From positions 186,001-250,000 of the forward strand of contig WFMF01000187.1 in assembly GCA_011033025.1 (NCBI GenBank): a stretch of DNA of 64,000 nucleotides. The letters run 5' to 3'. Of the stretch, positions 36,344 to 46,563 are shown one piece after another (positions within the stretch are counted from its first letter, which is position 1; the number at the start of each line of letters is the position of its first letter). The notes beneath the pieces are model-generated. The model did no database searches and had not been told where the DNA came from. It was given only the letters and a program-made list of their open reading frames with translations. Position numbers and translations under genes: made by a program. The DNA comes from Beroe forskalii. Taxonomy: Eukaryota; Ctenophora; Nuda; Beroida; Beroidae.

Positions 36344-37889
36344 AGGTTAAACAAATTCAAATTGATTCAAAGGTAATTTTCTCAAGGTGCTATGGAAAGG
36401 TCACCATTTTCATTGCATTTGGCTATTTTAGTAAACATAACTTGCCCCATGTTCCAGCAAGTATTGAGAAAGCATCTCATGTTACAGTGTCATCCCAATG
36501 CTCTATATTGTTATGGACAACAGTACAAGATATTGTTCTCATTTCTCACCTGTGTGTATTCTGTAAGAGAACCAACCATAATTAATAATTATGGTCATGT
36601 TGAAAGCTGTCTTGACACATTTGAGGACCGATTTTACCCATTTTCACCTCAAAATGTTAATTACGTTTTATTTGTACTTATACTCATAATTTTGAGATGA
36701 TACTTCATGACACTATTACACAGTGGTTAAAATGTCTTATGATACCAATTTTAGGTCTGTATCTCAACCACTGTGGAGCCAGTGACTAGAATTAACCAGG
36801 TTTTTGTTCACGGGATTCCAGAGAGCAGCATTAGGTTAAACATAATTTTTCAAATTGATTCAAAAGGGTAAAATTTTCTCAAGGTGCTACGGAAAGGTCA
36901 CCATTTTCATTGCATTTGGCTATTTTTAGTAACATAACTTGCCCCATGTTCCAGTTAATTAGTGCAAGTATTGAGAAAAGCATCTCATGTTACAGTGTCA
37001 TCCCAATGCTCCTATATTGTTATGGACAACAGTACAAGATATTGTTCTCATTTCTCACCTGTGTGTATTCTGTAAAAGAGTAATCCACCGACCATAATTA
37101 ATAATTATGGTCATGTTGAAAGCTGTCTTGACACATTTGAGGACCGATTTTTACCCATTTTTCACCTCAAAATGTTAATTACGTTTTATTTGTACTTATA
37201 CTCATAATTTTGAGATGATACTTCATGACACTATTACACAGTGGTTAAAATGTCTTATGATACCAATTTTAGGTCTGTATCTCAACCACTGTGGAGCCAG
37301 TGACTAGAATTAACCAGGTTTTTGTTCACGGGATTCCAGAGAGCAGCATTAGGTTAAACATAATTTTTCAAATTGATTCAAAAGGGTAAAATTTTCTCAA
37401 GGTGCTACGGAAAGGTCACCATTTTCATTGCATTTGGCTATTTTTAGTAACATAACTTGCCCCATGTTCCAGTTAATTAGTGCAAGTATTGAGAAAAGCA
37501 TCTCATGTTACAGTGTCATCCCAATGCTCCTATATTGTTATGGACAACAGTACAAGATATTGTTCTCATTTCTCACCTGTGTGTATTCTGTAAAAGAGTA
37601 ATCCACCGACCATAATTAATAATTATGGTCATGTTGAAAGCTGTCTTGATACATTTGAGGACCGATTTTTACCATTTTTCACCTCAAAATGTTAATTACG
37701 TTTTATTTGTACTTATACTCATAATTTTGAGATGATACTTCATGACACTATTACACAGTGGTTAAAATGTCTTATGATACCAATTTTAGGTCTGTATCTC
37801 AACCACTGTGGAGCCAGTGACTAGAATTAACCAGGTTTTTGTTCACGGGATTCCAGAGAGCAGCATTAGGTTAAACATAATTTTTCAAT
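36344..37889 (+). repeat. three tandem copies of a ~0.5-kb unit
   Basis: The unit starts AGGTTAAACA at 36344, 36833 and 37351, and 22 bases of a fourth copy end the array at 37868-37889. Spacings are 489, 518 and 517. Copies 2 and 3 are nearly identical; copy 1 differs by small indels, for example lacking GTTAATTAGT near 36460. Each unit carries the palindrome GACCATAATTAATAATTATG plus GTC. The 102-codon frame in copy 1 (36392-36700) is broken in copies 2 and 3, so I do not call it a gene. Confidence 0.9.
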
Positions 37890-38164
37890 GGGCAGGTTTG
37901 AAGCTCAGCAGCTGGCGTTCTTCGACAACTTGATAACTGAGTTACGTGTATAAGGTGACATCTTTCTAAGAGGAGTTTACACAATCATGATCACCTGGAG
38001 CATTGCATTATTCAAAAATTCAAATTTGGCGGGTACGTTTTTCAACAGATACAAAATTGACATGGTGTGTATGAAGTGATTTCATCATAAACACACTTCA
38101 TTTACATATAGTAATGACGATATTATATACCAAAAGTTGATGACGTAATAGTTCCCGCGCCCCA

Positions 38165-38189
38165 ACCCCGGCACCTCCGGTGCCGGGGT
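38165..38189. repeat. perfect GC hairpin
   Basis: ACCCCGGCACC (38165-38175), loop TCC, and the exact complement (38179-38189). It would fold very stably in RNA or cruciform DNA. It immediately precedes the CACGTG cluster. Confidence 0.75.
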
Positions 38190-38325
38190 GGGTTCATGTG
38201 ATCATATTTAACAGTCATGTGATTGGAAAAAAGTCACGTGACTTTGATTGGGGGCTGCTAATAGTAAATGTGGGTCACGTGATCAAAATCAGGGGCTAGG
38301 AATGGTTTATGTGTGTCACGTGATC
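38188..38325. promoter_or_regulatory. CACGTG (E-box) cluster, downstream side
   Basis: Three CACGTG sites (38235, 38276 and 38317), two of them within TCACGTGATCAA, plus two TCATGTGAT variants (near 38193 and 38214). Spacing is about 20-41 bases and the surrounding sequence is loosely repeated. CACGTG is the core bound by bHLH-leucine-zipper factors in animals; a role here is inference. Confidence 0.4.
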
Positions 38326-39412
38326 AATATGCTAATTATGCACATAAATATGCGTCATTAAGCCACTTGGTGAGGTATATTCACCGGTTTATATTTTCTG
38401 CACTGGCACTGAAAGCAGGACCATATTTATTCTTTTAACATTCAAAGCTTGAACGGATCTCTTGATTCCGCTTGATCAGTCCTTACGGCAGAAGCAACTC
38501 ATCTCTACACGAACACTGTCCCAATTTCCCTGAACTGCGAATTGAGTCCTGTATTCGAGTTTACATGATTTCATACAGTTACAGCAGCATTTGCCTCTCC
38601 TATACCTTAATATTCCTCGGAGTCACATGTGACCTTACTTAGAGGGATATTATAAAGTACTAATTACGTTGTTATGCAATCACTCAAAATACATAACATT
38701 ATAAAAGTATACGAGTTAAATGGAGCTTAACAATGGTCCCCAAAATAATCATTCAATCAGACTACGAAACTCAAAGTAGGAACAGGGTAATTTTATACCG
38801 TAATAACATCCATCGCTCATCCAAGTGATTAGGAATCCACCTTTGGGTGTATGGTATAGTACTTTCCCTTATTACCTTGTGCGGTAAGAACTGGTAACGC
38901 ACTGTTTTAAAATCATCTTCCCTTGTGCGATATTGCGATAAAAACCAGGAGTAGCAGACTACTAACTATACCTCGATTGATTATTATCATCCAATATTCC
39001 AATTCTGCTAGCACGAAAGTACGAAGACAAAGACCATAGAATTTCGGGAATACAATTATATCTAGCAACTTAGCAACAATGGGATATTGTTATGAACCAC
39101 TTCGTACCATGTTTCAGACTTTTAACTTTTTATCAATGGTTAAAATTTACAATTTCTATAAAAATTCATCGCTACAATCGTCTACGATTCTAAAATCTCG
39201 CCCTCCACCTCAATGATAATGTTTAGTTGAAGAAAGGATGAAGTTGGAATTGAATAATTCAGTTTTTTAAACATTAATAATAAAAGACCCAGTCAATTCA
39301 TGGACTCATCTACTTAATAGAATCTACCTAAAATCTTTAAAAACCAATGCAAATAAGATGGAGTCAGTGTCCAGCCTCCAGTGTCCATTGTCCAGTATTC
39401 ACAGTTCAGTGT

Positions 39413-40663
39413 TTAGTGTTCTTTCTTAGCCTCCTCCTCTGCCTTGACTGCCTCCTCATAAGCAATGAAAGCCTCCTGCATCAGGTCTCGTTGAGCGTTG
39501 TGACCGCACGACCTGCTGCACCCTGCTGCTCCTAGTTTTCCGGTTATCCCACAATCATCATCCCCATTCTTGTCCTTAGTGATGGCCCCTGTAACCATAT
39601 CCACACAGCAGCAGTACATATTGCTAGGTCTGGACTCCTCGTCGGGGTGGACGTAGGACTGCAGGAAGTTGTAGTATTGGCTGTCGAAGTAGCACAAGGG
39701 CGCATACATCTGCATGTTAGCACCGAAGTGGAACTTCCCCTCCACATCTTCATAGCCCCCGAACATCTTACTGCGGTGCTGCACCCATTTCCTGGCCTCG
39801 TAGCAGTTCGTTCTCAGGCTATCCGGCCACGAGACGCACTTCCCGAACGTGAACCGTTCCAAAGCTGCTCCCTTCCCGTTAGTGGTGACCTCGAACTTGG
39901 CAGTGTCCTCAGGGGTGTACTTGTTGTCCACCTTGAGAGGTCTGGGAGGCCTGGGAGGATCTCTTTGAAGGAGGTCGAACTGGAGGGCCTCTCCGTTGAA
40001 TATCCAGTTCATCAAGTGGGGCTGGTGCACCTTCAGCCAGATGTCGAACTCTCCACCAGCAGCACACTCTGTTTCCAGCTTTCCTTCGTACACTTCTGTC
40101 ACCTCCAGGGTTTCCTTGTCGACAGTGTCCGATCTCCAGGACTTACCAGCACAGTCCACTGTCATGGAGTACACCAGTTTATCCTCGGCAGTGTAAAGTC
40201 CAGCTGAAAATGCAGAGGAGTCAGAGACATCGCTCAATTAAATGGGATATTTAAGTATTTTACAAAAACCATAAATATGATCTCCATTTAGTAAAACAAT
40301 TTTCATTACGTTTTGAATGTAAAAAGTGTAAAAAATTCCTCAACGTCGGAATAAATCACCAATAGCTTCCAATCATAGAACCTGTTTTTAACAAAGCTTT
40401 CTCGAGGCTCACTAACCTGTGATGACAGCTTTGCTCGGATTCCCATTAAACTTTCCGAACACCTGATAGTTCATCTGATAGTTCATCCAATCCGCTTTGT
40501 TATCGAGCGGCTTGTCCTCAGGAATCTCATACACAAACTCCTGCTCGTTCTCTATGGCCGTGTCCTCGTAGCAGTGGAATGCCCAGGAGGAGAGAGGGAG
40601 GAGGAGAAGGAGGAAGGAGGAAGCTCGGGGCACCATCCTCATTGTCAGAGAGGGGGAGTACAC
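39413..40663 (-). CDS. secreted cysteine-rich protein with thyroglobulin-1-like module
   Basis: Two exons: 40663-40417 and 40203-39413. The intron has clean sites (ACAG|GTTAGT and CATTTTCAG|CT) and phase 1, giving 345 residues. ATGs at codons 1, 8 and 10 are possible; a signal peptide (FLLLLLPLSSWAF) ends near residue 29. The acidic N-terminal half is unfamiliar. Residues about 216-300 look like a divergent thyroglobulin type-1 repeat: a cysteine before the segment, then YAPLCYFDSQYYNFLQ, then YCCCVDMVTGAITKDKNG with a closing cysteine. The usual CWCV core is CCCV here. The C-terminus is a charged helix (EEAVKAEEEAKKEH). Tg1 modules often bind or inhibit cysteine proteases; that role is only possible. 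CACGTG clusters flank the gene on both sides. Confidence 0.8.
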
Positions 40664-41293
40664 TTTCTATACTCCTCAAATAATATATATAACAACGTCA
40701 AATATTCTATACAATACGAAGCAGATAGGGTGCGTGGACTGTAGAAAAGGTAAGCTTCCCAGGTGTTGCGAGTGCTGATTGGGCCTCATGGAGGCGTGGG
40801 CGTTTAGAGTACACTCACACCCACCAGCTGACCAGCAGACCTTCATTATCTCACCAACATTGAATGAGGGGTGGCAACAAGCTCCAAGGGTACTGTTGGA
40901 GGGCACTCTGACGTCATGAACTTGCCACGTTAAGCTATCATAATGATGTCATCCCAAGCATTTATTTATACCACGCAGCATTTTATTGCGTGATGACTGT
41001 TACTTTATGAGGGAGGGGAGAGGGAACTGGGAGGGTCCGATTCATGACGAATCGCAGCGAGGAAGTTTACAAGTTTACTGAAGAAGACTGAAGCCATGGA
41101 AAACCAAAATACGAGCAGAAAAGTATCATGTTTTCTGAAGTTTTGACAGAGATAATAATTTGATTATACCTGACATAGGAACTAAGGAGAGGATATTGCA
41201 ACTGCAGGTAAAGAGCAGTTATTGTAATCCTTCAATCAATCTACCACATGATAAGCGCACGTGGGGTGTAAGGTGGGTTGTCAAGAGGGGTGT

Positions 41294-41404
41294 CACGTGA
41301 TCCGTCACGTGAGCACAAGTTAATCACGTGCCACGAGACCCTGTAGAAAGGGCTCCTCTGATGTAATGATGTACTCGAATTTATACATCTATACGAGTCA
41401 CGTG
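41294..41404. promoter_or_regulatory. CACGTG (E-box) cluster, upstream side
   Basis: Four CACGTG hexamers at 41294, 41306, 41325 and 41399, the first three within 40 bases (GTCACGTGATCCGTCACGTG). They lie about 0.6-0.7 kb upstream of the start codon of the secreted-protein gene (40663, minus strand). Together with the cluster at 38.2 kb they bracket that gene. Regulation by a bHLH-ZIP factor is inferred, not shown. Confidence 0.45.
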
Positions 41405-41889
41405 CTCTGGGACGAATATCAATAATAAAGTAATAATAATATAATAATAAAAAAATTTCCGTCCGGAAACTCTAATATCAAAAACCGTTATCCCTGGACC
41501 CATTTACTTTCAAGTTTCAACACTGTACAAAAAAGTATTATTTCATTAACATCTTACTATATATAATTCTTCATCATATATATATTTATCTATGTAATTA
41601 TGTTTGTCTGGCGTCTGTCCGGTCTGACACCACTCCGTAATGTATCAGAAGACGTGAAATTAGATCCTTGACACTGGTTAACTAGACTATATGAATTGTA
41701 AAGCACTGTCTCATCAGCAAATTCACAGTATGTTATGAATGTTTTGATATGAGGTCTCAGGTAGGTACTGCTTTCTAGCAGGACCCAGTCTGTCCGGTCT
41801 GACATCACTCGCAACCCAATCGAGCACCCGACCGGAGGTCGCGGGTTTTGCTAGTTCATTTAATCACAGTAGTTGGGCAATACAGAATA

Positions 41890-42660
41890 CAGGTGGAGCG
41901 TGTAAGGATAGTAAGTTATCATTTAAAATTGTCGGTGGGCGGAATCAATGATAGTGGACCAAAGTTTAACTCAATAGGTAAGTTACCAATTGCAATTCAT
42001 AGCCAAATCAAACTTACAATCGTAGAATATTGCTTCCCCAAGCCACGATGAAATAAAATACAGATGAATGCGTCAATAGTTGGGCATGAGTCAAAACTTG
42101 AAGCAATAATATTTGAGGTATGATCTGCAGAATCATTTTTTCACTTTCCTAGTTGCCTAAATCCCTATTTACCAGCGGCTGGCTCCTGCTACGGAGGAAT
42201 GGCCCGACACTCCACCTTCTTCAAGAAAGTCAGAGACCAGAATGAAGCTGACGATGCTGCTGGCATTGAGAAAATCTACAAGATTACACTATTACTTGAT
42301 TCTAAGTGCTGGAGACTGGATCACAGGTGAGGCGACACCAATTAATACAGCTCAAATTCAGAGTGTTGCGAAACTTGAAAATTTTGGTGTATTATAATTG
42401 CAGTGACATAAAATCTCATGAAATTCAATGAAGCAATTTAATTCATTGCCAGTTAATAGGTAAATGCTTAAATGACTCGAAATAAAACATTTCTCTTCGC
42501 TGCACAGATTTTTCCCAGTGGTTGGATGAGAAAATTGGAAAATTTGCTATAAAAGCATAACCGGGTGATTAAAATCAAGCTAATCCAGGGCACATAATCT
42601 ATTATATTGTAAGTCTCTCCACACTTGGCATGACGCAATGGCCTATAGGAACCACAAAAT
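41890..42660 (+). pseudogene. decayed ecto-5'-nucleotidase paralogue
   Basis: At 42176-42326 an AG-preceded, GT-followed stretch matches exon 2 of the intact gene (46878-47012) closely (e.g. CTACGGAGGAATGGCCCGAC), but carries 16 extra bases after ATTGAGAAA and so shifts frame. At about 42624-42660, CTTGGCATGACGCAATGGCC resembles the start of exon 3 (GGCTACGATGCAATGGCC) with indels. At about 41890-41913, GTGTAAGGATAG|TAAG resembles the end of exon 1. The rest of the gene is absent. The gap between exon-2 and exon-3 pieces is only ~300 bases, unlike the 4.4-kb intron of the intact gene. Confidence 0.75.
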
Positions 42661-43850
42661 TAGTACGAGAGCGGAAAAACCAACGATCGAAACCGCAATC
42701 CTTTGGAGAGGTTGAGGAAATAGAAATAGACTTATTAGTTGAGCTTTAACTGGCTAGGTATCCAATTATTTTGCCAGTTTTTTGTAGCATCCTCAAAAAC
42801 GTCTCAAATCGTCGATGTATAATACTGAAAATGATTTTTATTCTCACTCAACGATGAAATATTATTAATCTGCTATACTTCCTTACCATTCTTATCATAA
42901 AATTGTATAGTGTATACTTTTATCAAATTTTACATTTTATGTGATTGGATAAGTTGTTACAGTGCATAAACTTCATACATTGGCAGATATAATTACTTGA
43001 TATCGGCCAATTACATTTGCTCACGTAAAATCACGTAATATCGTATGTTTGTATGCTGCAGTTCTTGTATCCGCTCGAAACGTACTGCTAAGTATATCAG
43101 CCTTGGGCCCGCCTCCGTTTGTTATTTAAGGCACATTTAATTGCGTTCAGTACTATCATAGCATCAATTCAGCATAATAAGGTCGGTTACTCGGTTATGG
43201 ACCACAGGGGCTTTTTAAATTGTTTAATTCTTCATTTCTTCATTGGGAAAGAAGGACTCATCAAGAATTGATTATCAAAAGAAACGTTCTGAGATACGTC
43301 AATGAAATAGAATTAACGAATTAAAAGAATTATTAAGATCTAAGAAGTCATCGCGCGCACAATATCAATAACTGCACGTGAACGTTCGATTTTTTGCGCG
43401 CGCGTTGCCATTTCGAACAAAAAACAGAAAATGCAAAGAAAATAAGGCTTCTTATGTAGCTCATGTTTGCGTTTTACTTGTTTCAACTTTTTAAGTTTAA
43501 TTTGTTACCATGACGCGTGACAGCAAATGAATCAAGGAATACGCTAACTGTACAACAGCCTTACAACATGGAGTTCACGAGGTGTTATTATGTATTAAAC
43601 CAAGAAGTTTATACATCATAATGTTATACATGTTATCAATGAAAAATGTGTTTATATTGTATTAGAATGAGCCGATAACTTATAACAGACATGGCCATCT
43701 CAAATTCTTAATGCTTATTGCTTTTCTTGAGGGTCCAGAAATCAATTTACCCCATTTACCTACTAACATTTAATTTAATGTATTTCTGTGATTGACTATG
43801 GTAATGTTGCAAGTTCTTAGTGTATTAGCTTCTTAGGGACTTTTTCTTAG

Positions 43851-44085
43851 ACTTCACCCCAGCCTCATAACATTTTCCAGAGACACCATTACATCTTCCG
43901 TCTTCACCCCAGACCCCATAACATCTACCACACTTCACCCCAGATCAATTTACATCTTCCATATTTCACCCCAGGTCCCATCAAATCTTCCATACTTCAC
44001 CCCAGATCCCATTACATGTTTACATCTTCCATACTTCACCACATCTTCTATACTTCATTCCAGAATTCATTACATCTTAAATCGC
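43851..44085 (+). repeat. ~35-bp minisatellite
   Basis: Six or seven irregular copies of a unit containing CTTCACCCCAG and CATTACATCTTCCATA. Not coding in any continuous frame. Confidence 0.8.
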
Positions 44086-44200
44086 CATTACAAACTTCCC
44101 AATCTGCAGCTGACAGTTTCAATAATAGAATAATGCTCAATGCTCATTAACCATCTCTGTAAAGTTATTTGTAAGTTTGTAATAATATTTTGTTATCGCT

Positions 44201-44427
44201 GTGTCTCTCTACACGAGGTATATCGTGTAGTGAGACATTTCTCTTTGTGTGGTATCGCTTTGGTAAGTTGGTAGCGCAATAAATATGTCCGAGGCACACA
44301 CTTTCAAATTCTGATTTGTAGCTGAGCGACCACACAAACATAACACAGGTACATTTTTACAAGTTTAATACTGAAACTGCTTTGTATTTGGATAAGTTTT
44401 GTAACATAACTTATCCAAATACAAAGC
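44201..44427. repeat. cluster of three inverted repeats
   Basis: First, TGTCTCTCTACACGA pairs with TCGTGTAGTGAGACA (44201-44236, one mismatch). Second, TTTGTGTGGT...CGCT pairs with AGCG...ACCACACAAA (about 44235-44340). Third, a perfect 20-bp stem, GCTTTGTATTTGGATAAGTT (44379-44398), has its complement at 44408-44427 around a 9-base loop. These may be MITE remnants. The third is pre-miRNA-like in stem length only, with an unusually perfect stem. Confidence 0.6.
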
Positions 44428-46563
44428 TTTATTACTTTATCAAAAGATTAAAATATATTCGACACAATAGTCGTTGCAGTGTAAGTGCGTTATAGGGTTC
44501 GCAATAATGGCTCGACATTATTACTCACCGCACAACTACACTTTCAAAAAGATAATGCGATATGATAAGATAATAAGAATGAGACCATTTTCGTATGTGT
44601 TGTGTTTCATGATTTCATGTTTTATTAAGTCTGTAATTTAGGGTCAAATGACCATTCTATTATTGTTGAGTTTTCCTTTACAATGAAACAGCCATTCGAT
44701 CTCGTGATAGAGTGATCAACACGGTATCAAATTTCCTTCAAAAGTAAAACTGCAGCTGCACTTCATTCGTTCACCTAAATTCGAGAATGCTTTTATTTTT
44801 CTATGATTTTCTGACTCTTCCTGTCCAAGCTAAAAAGAATGGGTTTATAACTTTACCCACAAGACGTTTCGCTGATCACGGGCAGCAAATTTTGTAAGCG
44901 AAATCTAATTTGTATTCAATAATAACTGCAACCTAAGAAACTGTATCTCTGACTTACATTATAACAACAAATTCACTACCATTGCAAATAGAATATGATG
45001 AAAAATATCCACAAGCACAAGCAATTACGTTTAATTTTGCTCGCTTTTGTTAATTTCTCGATATATTCATATTTTCATGTCTGTTAGATGTGTTCGACTA
45101 GTTCTATGTTTGAGATGATTATACTTTGCTTCTGCAGGAAGTCGAACTACAAACCATCTTTGTCTAGATATAGATCTTATTGAGGGGAGGGGAGGAAGTT
45201 CATGCCTGATGGTTTCGAAAAATCGATTTTGAATTAGTGTTGAACAAGAAATTCCACGCAGTGGAGCTCGTGGACCAATTTTTTGGCTTAGAGTCCAGAG
45301 TCCCCAAACCACACCACCGAAGCCGTTGCACCCAAAATGGGAAAATTTTTCCCTCCCCAAACGCTTTTGTGCTTTAAATGCTTTATGAAAAGAAGAAATT
45401 GAGGTAGGATTAGAAATGGACAAGTTCTCAAAGTTCGACAGAAAATTCTCCCATTTAAGGTGCCAGGGGACTGTAAACGCAGGCAAAAATTGGCCCACAG
45501 GGACACTTAAATCAACCATCATCCCAAAAACGAGTTATCCAAAATATCAGGCCTGAAACTCTTCCCACTAATCAATTGAAAAACACTCGAGGAAGCATGA
45601 GGTAATGAGCAATATTAGCTCTTACTCTCTTAGGGCAATATAATATTCTTGTATCGTCTCAACAGCATATCTATGCATCTATATAGAGGACCATTTCGTG
45701 GGCGTTAATGATATTCAAGCTTCAGCAAGTTTCGCAACAAATTCCCAAATTCAGTAACCTGCTAATGGAACTTGAAGAGCCTTTCAGGCCACAAATAGCA
45801 GTAACACAGAGTGAACTCACATCAATACTATACCAATCATTTTACTGAGAACCGTAAATTGAGCTGGGTATATACAGTATACACCCATATAAGGTCAGCA
45901 TAGCGTCAAGGGATGTTCAGAACCCCTACAAAACCCGTTACCAACCTCAGCACTTCCTCACAACACAAAGCCGCGGTTCTGCACCGTTTCAGGGTCAATA
46001 TAATATATGTAGTGCAGCAACAGTTCGAGTAGTGTATATAGCGCGTCCAATGTCCATATCATTACAGTATTCTGACACTGCCTTGACAACTTTCACAGTA
46101 TCCTTGATAATTTCTTGTTGTCGCTGCAGCAAGCAACAGCAGCTATGGCACTTGTGTGATTATAAGCCTGAGATTGAGCAATTAACAGCACCTCCAGCTT
46201 GATATAGCGTTACTATGAACCGGTAGAAGAATCGTGTCGCAACAGCTGTCGCACTGGAAACAGGAGTGCACTTTACATACATACATACAGCTGTCGCACT
46301 GCGCGTTGATTGCCTCTTGATAAAGTTCGCTATGACATATTGAGTTATTCCTTAGCAGAGAATTTTGCTATCACAGCACCTTTCAATTTCTCTTGTAGCA
46401 GCTTTTCGACACTCCTAGTTTAACCGTTCGATGAGTCTTTATCCTTTTATGCTGTAAGCGGTCTCACATAGTCAATCTTTTCCGCCTTTTCATTGAATTT
46501 GATTGGTACTCTTGACTACACATACAGACCCCAGATTAATCAACTCCCACTTCTCAGCTGATA

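Larger units (their letters stand above)
37890..39412. other. 3' flank of the secreted-protein gene
   Basis: No gene. It holds the hairpin at 38165-38189 and the CACGTG cluster listed below. Confidence 0.4.
42661..46563. other. no clear gene between nucleotidase copies
   Basis: Contains the repeats listed at 43.85-44.43 kb. The minus frame 45067-45522 (151 codons) is the longest here; it has tryptophan-rich stretches (CNGFGGVVWGLWTLSQ) but no family I recognise and no splice or start context, so I leave it as an unassigned ORF. The 46.2-46.56 kb stretch upstream of the nucleotidase ATG should hold its promoter, but I see no clear TATA box. A CATA microsatellite lies at 46275-46290. Confidence 0.4.

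Noticed and set aside
39647-40207. 186-codon plus-strand ORF
   Set aside because: Shadow of the minus-strand secreted-protein exon, which has a signal peptide, matching splice phases and conserved cysteines.
44379-44427. microRNA precursor
   Set aside because: The stem is perfect and the whole hairpin is short; animal pre-miRNAs usually have bulges and longer stems, so a transposon remnant is more likely.
45067-45522. 151-codon minus-strand ORF as a gene
   Set aside because: No recognisable domain, no splice or start context, and the overlapping frames are no worse; left as an unassigned ORF in the region note.
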